Of a stretch of 64,000 nucleotides of DNA, positions 40,946 through 50,058 are shown piece by piece. The notes under the pieces are model-generated. The model ran no database searches, was not told the origin of the DNA, and was given only the letters and a program-made list of their open reading frames with translations. The stretch comes from CAZGUH01 sp964529005 (GTDB lineage: Bacteria > Actinomycetota > Acidimicrobiia > Acidimicrobiales > Ilumatobacteraceae), in contig CAZGUH010000004.1 of assembly GCA_964529005.1 (NCBI GenBank), positions 62,001 to 126,000 of the forward strand, in the 5' to 3' direction. The stretch's first letter is position 1. Each line of letters starts with the position of its first letter. Both the position numbers and the translations under genes were made by a program.

Positions 40946-40987
40946 CTGACCGTGACTGCGCAGCGGAGACCCGCGAGCGCGCCGGTG

Positions 40988-43162
40988 TCAGGCGGGAGCG
41001 ACGTCGACGGCGACGACCTCGAAGTCGTGCAGCGTCGGCACGGTGATCTCGACGCGACCGTCCGGCGCCGAGCGCCACGGGGTCGTCTCGTTGCGGCGGA
41101 GCAGGCGCGCGGAACGGACGCGCGTGCTGGCGTCGACGGCGAGTCGGACCTGGTGGGGGCCGACCGCATGGATCTCGTCGACGATCGAGGCGTACAGGTC
41201 GGGATGCGTCAGGTTGACGAGGTGAACGGTCATGCTGCGCGCCTGCCGCCACACGTTGACGTCGACGAGCCCGGGTCCGACGACCTCGACGATCGGCGCC
41301 CGCCCGTCGCCGGCGGCGCGGATCGCGTTGGTGAGGATCCGGCCGACGTCGGGGAGCTGGTGCTGACCGTAGTGCGCGTCGAGATCGGTTCCGAGGTAGA
41401 TCGCGCGACCGTGCTCCAGCAGCACCCGAGCCGGATCGGGCTCCCCCTCCACGAAGGCCTTCTCGGCGAGGAAGTGAAGCCGGGGCAGCAAGCGAGCGAC
41501 ACCGGCTGCCGGCTGCGCCGGCGCCGCGAGCGCCGTCCAGGAACCCGCAGGGAGGTAGTCCGTGTCGCCGATGCCGTCGAGGAGCCGGCGCTGACGGTCG
41601 GCGCCATCGAGGACGAGATAGCCCTGCGGACACGGCCCGGCGGGAGCGTCGGGGACCTCCACACCCATCTCCGCGGCGAGAGCCTTGTGGGGATCGCCAT
41701 CCGCCGGGTGCAGCGTTCCACAACCGGCGATCACGCCTCCGCCCGCGCGCAGGTGGGCGATCACCGATGCGGCGGCCTCGGGCCCCAACCTGACACCGCT
41801 CGGAAGAATCAGCACGTCGTAGGCGGGAAGCTCGTCGGCGAGCCTCCACTCGGCGACGATGTCGATCGGGATCCGCGAGCGCAAGGACGCCAGGTACCAG
41901 CCGTTCATCGCATCGGCCACCGACGGTCCCTTCCCCCGCTTCGCCGGCCATCCGCTGGACGGCGACCATGCCAACGCCACGCGAGCCAGAGATCGCTCGT
42001 TGCGCAGGTACGGCTCGCACTCGGCGTGCCAGCGGAAGTACTCCGCGACGGGCTCGAGCCAACGCCGATCCCGGATCGTGCCGCTCGACACGTTGAACCA
42101 CGGTCGAGCGCCCCTCGCGACCACTTGGGCGACGGTCAGGCGGACCTCTGCCGGAGCCCTTGCCAACCGCCGTAGCGGCCCCCACGCGCCGACGATGTGG
42201 CACACCGGCTTCTCGCCCGCTGCGGCGCGCAGGACCTGGGCGTTTCGTCCCGGCGACCACAGGGACGCCCTCGCTTGCCCGCTGCTCGAGTCGGCGATCC
42301 CGCGGCCCTGCGAGTCGTTCGTCACCATGTCGACGTGCGAGAGGTACGTGTCCCACCGCAGGGCAGGCGCGACCGAGCCGGAATGGCAGCCGACCACGGT
42401 CAGCTCAGGGCGGATCGCCTTGACGTGCCGCTGCCACTCGGCCTGCATCTCGCTTGCGCAGTCGTTGATGAACGCGACGAAGTCGTTCCAGAGAGGATCG
42501 GACTCGTCGTGCCGCTCCGGGTAGACGTCGTGTCCGGGTCCTCTCGCCCCCCACAGCGCGAGGCAGTGCGGGCAGTAGCAGCGAAACGCGAGACCGGGCG
42601 TCCACCCGCTCGGAACCGGCCATCCGGCGCCGAAGAACCCGTCGATCGGATAGCGCTCGGCCAGCTCCGACATCACCGCCGGGATGAACTCCCGGTAGTA
42701 CGGACCGTTCCAGCACGGCATGAAGAAGCCTTCGCCCGCCATGCTTCCGAAGTCCGAGAGCGATGTCGTCAGCCGGACCCCCGCCTCCGAGATCGCCTCG
42801 GCGACGAAGTCGTCGATCGCCACCGGTGCGCCATCCGGGCCGGTTCGAAACCAGTCCGGATGGGCCGCGTAGAGATCGCCGTGCGCGAAGAACAGCTCGA
42901 TGCGCGCGAGCACCCGCAGCCCGCAGCTCTTGGCGGCCGCGCAGAGCTCTCCGAACAGATCGCGCCCTTCCAAGAACTTCGCGCGGTGATGGAAGGGGAT
43001 GTCCGTCGGGTACTGCGCGACGCCACCCGCCGCGCTGATCGTGACCCCGTCGACGCGGGCCTCGCTCCAGTACCGGCGCCAGCCGTCGACGTCGGCGCCG
43101 AGCACGTCGTCTTCGACCAGGTTGATCTGGATCCACCGCATCGGCGCCTGGCACCAGCTCAT
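40988..43162 (-). CDS. Glycosidase-like protein (GHL/beta-galactosidase-like TIM barrel plus GATase-like domain)
   Basis: This 724-residue protein has an N-terminal TIM barrel of the hypothetical-glycosyl-hydrolase type, with RWIQINLVEDD, GVTISAAGGVAQYPTDIPFH and the YPIDGFFGAGWP strand end. It includes a CYCPHC pair typical of several GHL/GH42-like proteins. A glutamine-amidotransferase-like Rossmann domain follows (YDVLILPSG, GGVIAGCGT) and then a C-terminal beta-sandwich. The start is ATG 43162 after GGGGGG. It has no signal peptide. It lies downstream of RraA and LivK in one operon, so it may act on an imported glycoside. The catalytic acid/base pair is not certain. Confidence 0.78.
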   Translation of the reverse strand: MSWCQAPMRWIQINLVEDDVLGADVDGWRRYWSEARVDGVTISAAGGVAQYPTDIPFHHRAKFLEGRDLFGELCAAAKSCGLRVLARIELFFAHGDLYAAHPDWFRTGPDGAPVAIDDFVAEAISEAGVRLTTSLSDFGSMAGEGFFMPCWNGPYYREFIPAVMSELAERYPIDGFFGAGWPVPSGWTPGLAFRCYCPHCLALWGARGPGHDVYPERHDESDPLWNDFVAFINDCASEMQAEWQRHVKAIRPELTVVGCHSGSVAPALRWDTYLSHVDMVTNDSQGRGIADSSSGQARASLWSPGRNAQVLRAAAGEKPVCHIVGAWGPLRRLARAPAEVRLTVAQVVARGARPWFNVSSGTIRDRRWLEPVAEYFRWHAECEPYLRNERSLARVALAWSPSSGWPAKRGKGPSVADAMNGWYLASLRSRIPIDIVAEWRLADELPAYDVLILPSGVRLGPEAAASVIAHLRAGGGVIAGCGTLHPADGDPHKALAAEMGVEVPDAPAGPCPQGYLVLDGADRQRRLLDGIGDTDYLPAGSWTALAAPAQPAAGVARLLPRLHFLAEKAFVEGEPDPARVLLEHGRAIYLGTDLDAHYGQHQLPDVGRILTNAIRAAGDGRAPIVEVVGPGLVDVNVWRQARSMTVHLVNLTHPDLYASIVDEIHAVGPHQVRLAVDASTRVRSARLLRRNETTPWRSAPDGRVEITVPTLHDFEVVAVDVAPA

Positions 43163-43233
43163 CGTTCCCCCCGTCCCACCACGTCCAGCGGCGGGCGCTC
43201 GGCCCGACGCCGGGGAGCTTCCCGCATCGATCG

Positions 43234-44073
43234 CTACGAACGCCGGCGCAGCCGCCCGCCGAGCAACGTGTTGATCTGCTCCAACGAGATGTCGCCCATG
43301 ATCGGATGCGGCGCGACGTCGAAGCTCGGCTCGACGCTCTCGTCGGGTTCCAGCCCGTGCAACTCGAACAGCTCGCGCCGGAGGCGCTTGTCGTTCTCGC
43401 ATTCCTGGATGGCGTACGTGACGACATCGTGCGCGACGTCGATCGGCACCACGATCGCGCCGTCCCCGTCGGCCACGACGAGATCACCGTCGCGCACCAG
43501 CTGCCCCCCGATCTCCACCGGGAGGGCCTGCCCGCCCGGCTCGACGCGGCCTTGATACATGGGCTGCACGATCCAGCGGCTCCACACCGGCATCACGGCC
43601 TGGCTGATGATCTCGTCGGTGTCGCGAGCGCCTCCGTTGGTGAGCACGCCGCGCACACCCAGCGCGGCGAGCACCATCGAATCGGTGGAGCCGACCGCCG
43701 GCGTCTGCGCGCCGCACGTGTCGACCACCATGAAGTCGCCCGGCCCGAGCTTCGACGTCAGGTCGCTGCGCATGACCTCGCCGTACCAGAAGTCGTACGC
43801 CCAGCGGGTGTAGTCGGCCGGCGACAGCGCGGGCACCTTCCGCTGCGTCGGGATGTGACGCACCGTGCGGGCGAACCCGCACGCACGCGTCCGGTACAAC
43901 GGCCGGATCTCCGGCGAGATCGATCCCTTGGAATGGAGCCCGACCCAGTCGAGGCCATCGCGGATGTCGGTCACCCGCAGCTTCGCCACCGTCTCCAAGA
44001 GCGCGAGATCGCGCCCCTCGGCTGCGTCGTCGTCGGGTTCGGCGGGAGCACTCTCCCGCGCCTCAGCCGACAT
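43234..44073 (-). CDS. RraA-like (HMG/CHA aldolase-fold) family protein
   Basis: The 279-residue product belongs to the RraA/DlpA fold family: GDFMVVDTCG, the TNGGARDTDEI motif with the Arg-Asp pair used by HMG aldolases, and GDLVVADGDGAIVVP. Divalent-metal pyruvate aldolases and oxaloacetate decarboxylases of this fold cleave ring-fission products. The start is ATG 44073 with AGGGTGA upstream, overlapping the livK stop by 11 nt. It is likely an aldolase or decarboxylase in the catabolic route rather than an RNase E inhibitor; that is inference from context. Confidence 0.85.
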   Translation of the reverse strand: MSAEARESAPAEPDDDAAEGRDLALLETVAKLRVTDIRDGLDWVGLHSKGSISPEIRPLYRTRACGFARTVRHIPTQRKVPALSPADYTRWAYDFWYGEVMRSDLTSKLGPGDFMVVDTCGAQTPAVGSTDSMVLAALGVRGVLTNGGARDTDEIISQAVMPVWSRWIVQPMYQGRVEPGGQALPVEIGGQLVRDGDLVVADGDGAIVVPIDVAHDVVTYAIQECENDKRLRRELFELHGLEPDESVEPSFDVAPHPIMGDISLEQINTLLGGRLRRRS

Positions 44074-45529
44074 CGACTGGATCACCCTCGTAGACGAAGC
44101 ACCGGCATCCTTCGTTGTCGAAGACCATGTCGAAGACCTGCGAGACACCATCGTGCCGACCCCCTGGGAACGCTGCGGCGGCCGAGCTCACCGGAACGAA
44201 TCCTTGCCCCAGCGCCGCGACCCCGGCGGCCATGCCCTCGCTCGTCAGAGCGGGTGCGCTCTCGAGCGCCGCCTTCAGGAAGAACAGCGCCGTGCAGTAG
44301 ACGGGCGCGGTGCTGATGAACGGGTCGAGGCCATGGTCGGCGAAGATCGCGCGGCACTCCGCGTCCGCCTCGGTGATCGGTTCGTTGTCCACGTAGTCCG
44401 CGGCGGCGAAGTCGTAGTAGGTGCTCCATCCGATCGCCCTCGCTCCGATGAGCTGATCCGCCGGCGCCAGGCCGCCGACCGAGTCGGGCAGGACCCCGAC
44501 CTGTGCCTGCGACGTCATCGCGTACACCGGCCGGTAGCCCTGATCCTCGGCGGCCCGCATGAAGAAGCCCGGCGTCGGCCATCCGGTCCACAGCACGTGC
44601 GTCACGCCGTCGGTGCGGAAGCGCTGAACGTACGTCTCCCACGGCGAGGCGATCACGTCGGGGTACGCGATCTGCGAGACGACCTCCAGACCGGCCGCTT
44701 CCAGGGCCGGCAGCAAGGCGTTCTCGATGGCGCGCTGCTCCGCGGGATGGTCGAGGCCGGCGATCCCGATCTTGGCATCCGTGCCGAAGAAGTCGTGCTC
44801 GAGCAGGCGATCGACCAACGTCTGCAGCGCTCGGTCCTCGGTCATCCACTCCGGCCGGTACCACACGTCACCGATCTCGTCGAACCGGCCGGCGTCGACG
44901 CCCTCGTCGGCATTGCCAATTCCGATCATCGGGGTGTTCGTGTCCGCGGCGCACTGGGTGATCACGCCTTCGGTCGAGACCACCGGCACCATCGCGAACA
45001 CTTCGTTGTCCTCGGTGAACTGCGCGCACATCGCCTGCTCCGACTGCGCCCGGGTGTCGGCGGTGCCGAGGCTGGCGGCGGAGTAGCGGAAGAACACCGG
45101 CTCGATCTGGCGACCGGCGATGCCCCCGTTGGCATTCAGGTAGTCGACGATGATCTGCGCCCAGTCGCCCTGCGTGCCGGTGCCCGGCGCCTGCCCGAAG
45201 TCCGTTCCGTATTCGGCGTCGATGTTGGTGTCGCTGTTGATCCACGAGATCCCGACCTTGATCGTGTCGGCCGTGACGCCCTTGCCGGTCTCCAGGTCCG
45301 AGAAGTCGGTCGAGCCGGGCTCGGACGAATCCGGCGTCGATGCCGGTGTCGATGCCGGCGTCGACCCCGGCGTGTCCGATGTGGACGACGAGGGCGCCTC
45401 GGTCGAGGGAGCCGACGAAGGCGGGGCCGCCGACGTCGTCGCTGCGTCGTCGTCATCGTCTCCGCATGCGGACGCGATCAACGCGATCGATACCAGGGCC
45501 GCTCCGACGCGGGCAGTACGCCGGCGCAA
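44063..45529 (-). CDS. LivK-type substrate-binding lipoprotein with an anomalous start region
   Basis: This binding protein is 488 residues from TTG 45529, with a short Arg-rich n-region, lipobox IASAC, a linker with repeated TPAS units and a type 1 binding domain from IKVGISW. It is closely similar in layout to the LivK at 3435. The best-placed start, ATG 45553 after GGGGGA, is followed immediately by TAG in the same frame; the next usable codon, TTG 45529, has no ribosome site. Either codon 2 is a sequencing or assembly error, the gene is start-damaged, or the TTG is used. It leads an operon with RraA and the GHL glycosidase. Confidence 0.85.
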   Translation of the reverse strand: MRRRTARVGAALVSIALIASACGDDDDDAATTSAAPPSSAPSTEAPSSSTSDTPGSTPASTPASTPDSSEPGSTDFSDLETGKGVTADTIKVGISWINSDTNIDAEYGTDFGQAPGTGTQGDWAQIIVDYLNANGGIAGRQIEPVFFRYSAASLGTADTRAQSEQAMCAQFTEDNEVFAMVPVVSTEGVITQCAADTNTPMIGIGNADEGVDAGRFDEIGDVWYRPEWMTEDRALQTLVDRLLEHDFFGTDAKIGIAGLDHPAEQRAIENALLPALEAAGLEVVSQIAYPDVIASPWETYVQRFRTDGVTHVLWTGWPTPGFFMRAAEDQGYRPVYAMTSQAQVGVLPDSVGGLAPADQLIGARAIGWSTYYDFAAADYVDNEPITEADAECRAIFADHGLDPFISTAPVYCTALFFLKAALESAPALTSEGMAAGVAALGQGFVPVSSAAAAFPGGRHDGVSQVFDMVFDNEGCRCFVYEGDPVDVG

Positions 45530-45589
45530 CGGCAGAGCACGACTCGACTACATGGGTCCCCCTGTCTTCCCCTTGCCAGTACGCGACGC

Positions 45590-45627
45590 AGTGTAAGCCC
45601 ACGTTTACCGTTAGTCAACAATCGATA
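45590..45627 (-). promoter_or_regulatory. Promoter of the livK-RraA-glycosidase operon with TATCGAT-type operator (site G)
   Basis: On the minus strand TTGACT (45618-45613), 17 bp, then TACACT (45595-45590) form the best sigma70-like promoter in the window. The motif TATCGATTGTTGACTA (minus, 45627-45612) contains the -35. It lies immediately after the stop of the CaiB gene at 45636. Confidence 0.75.
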
Positions 45628-45635
45628 GTCGGCTA

Positions 45636-46871
45636 TCAGCTCGTGCCGTCGTCGAGGAGCGCTCGCACGTCGTCCGCGTGCTCGTCGAGGTACGGCGCGC
45701 GGCTGACGCGATAGCCCTCGGCGACCGTGGTCGTGAAGGGAGCGCCGGGAAACACGATCCGGCGTCCGAGGTGCTCGACGTCGACCTCCACCGGGAACCC
45801 CCGGGCGACGAAGTGCGGGTCCGACAACACCTCTTCCGGCGAGTAGACGATCGCCGTCGTCAGGCCGCGCCGTTGCCCTTGCACGAAGAACTCGTACGCC
45901 GAAAGGCGCGAGGCGACGAGGATGGTTCCCGCGCGACCGGCAGCGAACATCTCCGTGACCACAGGATCCGTGCCGATCTTGGCGATGTCGAGGTTGTCGA
46001 TCTCGGCCGCCATCTCGAGGAACACGACGTCGTCGAACTCGTCGCGCACCCCCAGATCGTCCATCCAGCCGAGCAGCGCCCGGAACTCCGCGCCACACCG
46101 AGGAGGGACGCCGGTGGTCACGTAGCGGCCGTCGGCTGCCAACGTGACGGTCTCCGCTGTCTGCACCGTGGCCGCGTGCCGTCCGGTCTGCCGCTGCACG
46201 GTCTCTTGGCGGACCAGCCACTGGTAGCTGCCTGCCTCGGTCGTGACGTTCGACGCCGCATGGAGGTTGACGTCGACGAGCTGTCCCCGACCCTCGGTGC
46301 TCGATCTCCGGTGGAGCAGCGCGGACAGCGCACCCATCACCGCCCACACGCACCCCGTGTGGTAGCCCTGCAATCCGCCCGGACGCACGGGAGCGATCTC
46401 GTGATCGTCGTAGCCGCAGCTCCATGCGGGACCCCCCGCGGCGATGACCGTGAGGTCGATCGACGCCTCGTGCGCGCGCGGACCGGACCGGCCGAACGGG
46501 GTGACCGAGACCCAGACGAGATGCGGATGGCGGTCGCGCAGAGCCTCGTCGTCGACGCCGATGCGGGCGAGGTTCCCTGGGCTCTCCCCGTCGAGCACGA
46601 TGTCGGCACGGGCCACCAGCCGTTCGAACAGCGCGGCGTCGCCGGGCAGGTCCATCACGACGCTCTTCTTGCTCGTGTTGAAGTACCACCACCACAAGCT
46701 GTTCTCGATCGCGCAGGCGTCGTCCACGAACGGTCCGAATCGACGCGTCTCGTGGCCCCCGGGGGGTTCGACGACGATCACCTCGGCGCCCATGTCGGCG
46801 AGCAGCTTGCCGGCGTACGCGGCCCGCTCGCTCGCCAATTCGACCACTCGTGTTCCGGTGAGCAGGCCCAT
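45636..46871 (-). CDS. CaiB/BaiF family III CoA transferase, subunit without catalytic Asp
   Basis: This 411-residue class III CoA transferase has the N-terminal LTGTRVVELASERAAYAGKLLADMGAEVI, a WWYFNTSKKSVVMDL block and TPFGRSGP. The catalytic Asp normally sits in a VDVSxxDA-like motif after GxGQ; here the motif is GRGQLVDVNLHAAS with Ala205. The gene start overlaps the stop of the second CoA transferase (TGATG). A pair in which one subunit lacks the Asp suggests a heteromeric enzyme like benzylsuccinate CoA-transferase. Acceptor and donor are unknown. Confidence 0.87.
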   Translation of the reverse strand: MGLLTGTRVVELASERAAYAGKLLADMGAEVIVVEPPGGHETRRFGPFVDDACAIENSLWWWYFNTSKKSVVMDLPGDAALFERLVARADIVLDGESPGNLARIGVDDEALRDRHPHLVWVSVTPFGRSGPRAHEASIDLTVIAAGGPAWSCGYDDHEIAPVRPGGLQGYHTGCVWAVMGALSALLHRRSSTEGRGQLVDVNLHAASNVTTEAGSYQWLVRQETVQRQTGRHAATVQTAETVTLAADGRYVTTGVPPRCGAEFRALLGWMDDLGVRDEFDDVVFLEMAAEIDNLDIAKIGTDPVVTEMFAAGRAGTILVASRLSAYEFFVQGQRRGLTTAIVYSPEEVLSDPHFVARGFPVEVDVEHLGRRIVFPGAPFTTTVAEGYRVSRAPYLDEHADDVRALLDDGTS

Positions 46872-47911
46872 CAGATCGCCCCCTCGGAGCGCAGAGCCTC
46901 CAGCTCGCCGTCGCTCACGCCGAGGAGACCCTGGAAGACCTCCGCGTTGTGCTCGCCGAGACACGGCGTCGCCTCGGTGATCGACCAATCGGTCTCCGAC
47001 AGGTGGATCGGAAGCCCGTCGACGCGCACCTTGCCGATCTCGCGGTGGATCACGGTGGGCCAGAGCCCCCACTCCGCCGTGTTCGCGTCATGGTCGATCC
47101 GCTCCCCCGGCTGCGCCACCGCGGCGGCCGGCACGCCGACGTCTTGCAGGCGACGCGCCAGCGCGTAGCGCTCGTGGCCGCGGGTCCACGCGCTCAGTCG
47201 CTCGTCGAGCTCGTCCTGCGCGCCGAGCCGGCCTTCCGACGTCGCCCACCGCGGCTCCTGCGCCCATGGCTGTGCCACGACCTGCGCGAGCCGCGCCCAG
47301 TCGTCGTCGTGGCGGCAGCCGAGCGCGATCCACTCGTCCACCCCGGAGGACGGGTAAATGCCGTGCGGCGCCATGTCCGGCGTGCTGCTGCGGTTGGAGT
47401 GGGGCTGACCGTCACGGCGAAGAGGGCGGCCGTTCACCGACCAGTCGAGCAGGGACGGGCCGAGCATCGCCGCTCCGGCCTCGACGCACGCCATGTCGAT
47501 CCAGGCGCCCTCCCCCGTGGCCTGGCGGCGCAGCAGCGCAGCGAGGATGGCGATGGCCATGAAGTTGGCGCCGTGGTGGTCCATGTACGAGTAACCGAGG
47601 CCGGCGGGAGGCATGTCCGGCAACCCACTCGAGAACGTAAGTCCGCACAACGCCTGGACCACCGGCCCCCACGTCTTGAACGAGGCGTAGGGCCCGGTGT
47701 GGCCGAAGCCGCAGTTCGACGCGTAGATGATGTCTGGTTTGATCGTGCGCAGCTCGTCGTAGGAGTAGCCCAAGCGGGCGAGCACGCCGGATGCGAAGTT
47801 CTCGGTGACCACGTCGGACTCCGCCACCAAGCGTTCGAACAGCGTGCGCCCGCGGGGGTGCCGGAGGTTGATCGTCACGAAGCGCTTGCCGACGTTGTAG
47901 TTGTTGTACGC
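46871..47911 (-). CDS. CaiB/BaiF family III CoA transferase, N-terminus missing in gap
   Basis: The visible 346 residues begin at AYNNYNVGKRFVTINLRHP, which in this family lies about 60-70 residues from the start, so only the N-terminus is hidden by the gap. Family blocks are present: SDVVTENFASGVLARLG, CGFGHTGPYASFKTWGP. The position of the catalytic Asp reads WIDMACVEAG, a Glu in place of Asp. It is translationally coupled to the following Asp-less CoA transferase and probably forms the active partner. Confidence 0.87.
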   Translation of the reverse strand, partial: AYNNYNVGKRFVTINLRHPRGRTLFERLVAESDVVTENFASGVLARLGYSYDELRTIKPDIIYASNCGFGHTGPYASFKTWGPVVQALCGLTFSSGLPDMPPAGLGYSYMDHHGANFMAIAILAALLRRQATGEGAWIDMACVEAGAAMLGPSLLDWSVNGRPLRRDGQPHSNRSSTPDMAPHGIYPSSGVDEWIALGCRHDDDWARLAQVVAQPWAQEPRWATSEGRLGAQDELDERLSAWTRGHERYALARRLQDVGVPAAAVAQPGERIDHDANTAEWGLWPTVIHREIGKVRVDGLPIHLSETDWSITEATPCLGEHNAEVFQGLLGVSDGELEALRSEGAI

Positions 47912-48011
47912 NNNNNNNNNNNNNNNNNNNNNNNNNNNNNNNNNNNNNNNNNNNNNNNNNNNNNNNNNNNNNNNNNNNNNNNNNNNNNNNNNNNNNNNNN
48001 NNNNNNNNNNN
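47912..48011. other. Scaffold gap of 100 N
   Basis: Exactly 100 undetermined bases hide the start of the CoA transferase and the last few codons of the alpha/beta hydrolase. The amount missing from both proteins (about 60-80 residues in total) suggests a true gap of roughly 200-300 bp if nothing else lies inside. Confidence 0.97.
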
Positions 48012-48854
48012 GGCACGCGCATGGTCGATGATCGCACGTGCGAGGTCCGGGCGGAGCTCGTGGCCCATGCCCTCGATCATGCGCAACGTCGATCCCGGGA
48101 TCGCCCGCGCCAGGGCGGTCCCGTGCTCGCGGCCGAAGATCGGATCGTCGGCTCCGTGGACGATCAACGTCGGGACGTCGAGGATCCTCAGCCCTTCGGT
48201 CCGATCGGCGGAGAGCGCCAAGGCGCGGTTGCGGTTGGACGCGTTCGCCGGCCGCAGCTCGTGATCACGCTCGGCCTCGGCAGCGCGAACGACGGCAGCC
48301 TCGTCGATGACCGCCCCGCGGCCGGCGAGAAGGCGGGCGAGCCGCAGGTGCACGGCGGTGCGGCCGTCCGGCGTGACGCCGTCGGCGAGTTGGGCGAGCT
48401 CGGCGGCCACGGCCGGGTCGATGTCGGGCAACCCACCGGTCCAGGCGCCGGTGGCCGCGTCGATCGTGCTCGCCGTCGAGCACACCAGCACGAGCGAAGC
48501 GACGGCGCGCCGATGGCGAATGGCGAGCTCCTGAGCGACGATGCCGCCCATCGACACACCGACGACGTGCGCGCTGTCGTGCCCGAACTCAGTGAGCAAC
48601 GCGGCCGCGTCGTCGGCCAGGCCTCCCATCGTGTACGGGTCCTCGTCGAAGTCGACGTACGTCGACCGTCCACAATCTCGCTGGTCGTAGCGCAACACGT
48701 GGAATCCAGCGGCGGCGAGCTCGGCGCAGAAGTCGACGGTCCAGATCGCGGCGGTGGACGCTCGACCGTGGATCAACAGGATCGCCGGGTCGGTCGGATT
48801 CCCGACGTCGTCGGTCCACAGGTCGACGCCGTTGACGCGCTTCAGGTGCTCCAC
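48012..48854 (-). CDS. Alpha/beta-hydrolase (C-terminus in gap)
   Basis: The visible 281 residues form a nearly complete alpha/beta-hydrolase: oxyanion LIHGRAS, nucleophile elbow GVSMGG with an intact Ser, acid in HGADDPIFG and catalytic His in GMGHELRP. The start is GTG 48854 with AGGAGGGACA upstream, 20 bp after the dehydrogenase stop. It may hydrolyse an ester, lactone or C-C bond. Only a short C-terminal helix is lost in the gap. Confidence 0.9.
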
Positions 48855-48874
48855 TGTCCCTCCTGGCAACGAGA

Positions 48875-49927
48875 TCAGCTCGCCGCGCCCGCTGGCGTGA
48901 CGAGGATCTTCGCATCCTCGTTCGGCGTCGCCAGCCGCCGGAACGCGTCGGGAACCTGGTCGAGGGGCACCGTGCCGGTGATCATCGGAGCGACGTCGAC
49001 CGACCCGTCGGCGATCGAGCGCAGCGCCTGCGCGAACTCGTCGTGGTCGTAGCCGAACGTGAAGACGAGCTCGAGCTCCTTGCCGGCGCCGAAGTACGGC
49101 ACCAGGTTGTCGACCTCCATGCATACGCCAGCCACGACGATGCGGGTCCGCCTCGGCGCCTCGCGCATGATCGCGTTGAGCACGCCCGGAGATCCGACGG
49201 CTTCGAAGACCACCATCGACCGGCCGTTGCTGGCACGGCGCCATACCTCGATGCCGGACTCGACGCCCGCGTCGACGATCACGTGCGCGCCCATCCGCGC
49301 CGCGAGGTCACGGCGCGCCGGGGAGAAGTCCGCCGTCACGATGGGTTCGATCCCCCGTGCGGCGAGCACGGCGACGATCGCCAGACCGACGGGCCCGCAT
49401 CCGATCACGACGGCGCCGTCGCCGGCTCGAATCCCCGATCGGGTGACCGCATGGAAGCCGACCGCCGTCGGCTCCGTCAGCGCCGCCAGGTTGGGGTGCA
49501 GACCGTTCGGCACTCGGAGCAGCAGGTCGGCGGACAGCAGCATCTCCTCGCTGTAGCCGCACGGCGCGTCGTTCGTGTAGGCGAGGGTGATGTGGCCGGT
49601 CTCGGTCTCGAGCGCCGGCACCGAGGTGACGACGGTCCCCGGAGCGGGCGCGTCCGTGTCCGGTCCCACCTCGAGCACCTCGGCGCAGAACTCGTGACCC
49701 ATGAAGATGTCGCGCCCGAGGTCGATCCCCCTGCTCGTCAGCGACGGCGGCTCGACCATCTCGGCCGCCAGGCGAACGAAGTCGTGCGCGTGCCGGGCGA
49801 AGTGGAGGTCGCTTCCGCAGATGCCGCAGGCGAGCACGCGCGCCCGCACCTGCCCTGGGCGCGGGGTCGGCGCGGGCAGGTCGTCGACCACGACCATCTC
49901 GTTGCCGCGCAACACGGTTGCCTTCAT
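48875..49927 (-). CDS. Zinc-binding MDR dehydrogenase
   Basis: This 350-residue medium-chain dehydrogenase has the catalytic zinc ligands CGICGSD and GHEF and the Rossmann GCGPVG. The lobe that normally carries four structural-zinc cysteines is absent (TSVPALETETGHITL instead), unlike the dehydrogenase at 10894. ATG 49927 follows AGGGGCG. It heads the minus-strand operon with the hydrolase and the CoA transferases, and is divergent from the cupin/E1 operon. Confidence 0.9.
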   Translation of the reverse strand: MKATVLRGNEMVVVDDLPAPTPRPGQVRARVLACGICGSDLHFARHAHDFVRLAAEMVEPPSLTSRGIDLGRDIFMGHEFCAEVLEVGPDTDAPAPGTVVTSVPALETETGHITLAYTNDAPCGYSEEMLLSADLLLRVPNGLHPNLAALTEPTAVGFHAVTRSGIRAGDGAVVIGCGPVGLAIVAVLAARGIEPIVTADFSPARRDLAARMGAHVIVDAGVESGIEVWRRASNGRSMVVFEAVGSPGVLNAIMREAPRRTRIVVAGVCMEVDNLVPYFGAGKELELVFTFGYDHDEFAQALRSIADGSVDVAPMITGTVPLDQVPDAFRRLATPNEDAKILVTPAGAAS

Positions 49928-49982
49928 CGCCACGCCCCTTCGATCCCCGGCCGCTCGAGCGGCGGCCCCCTCGGCCCTCACT

Positions 49983-49993
49983 GTACATTGTAC
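49983..49993. promoter_or_regulatory. Short palindrome GTACA-T-TGTAC in a divergent intergenic region
   Basis: The perfect 5+5 bp dyad lies in the 131-bp interval between the divergent dehydrogenase (49927) and cupin (50059) genes. This region has no TATCGAT-type motif, unlike the other divergent intervals in the window, so it may respond to a different regulator. The element is short and could be chance. Confidence 0.35.
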
Positions 49994-50058
49994 GGTTCCG
50001 CTTGTATCTTTGCCCGGACAGGCGCGGAGTACGCGTGATCCTTGTCCGGAGGCTTTCC

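Noticed and set aside
43234..44073. Ribonuclease E activity regulator RraA
   Set aside because: The fold matches, but operon context with LivK and a glycosidase and the Arg-Asp aldolase motif favour a metabolic aldolase or decarboxylase role.
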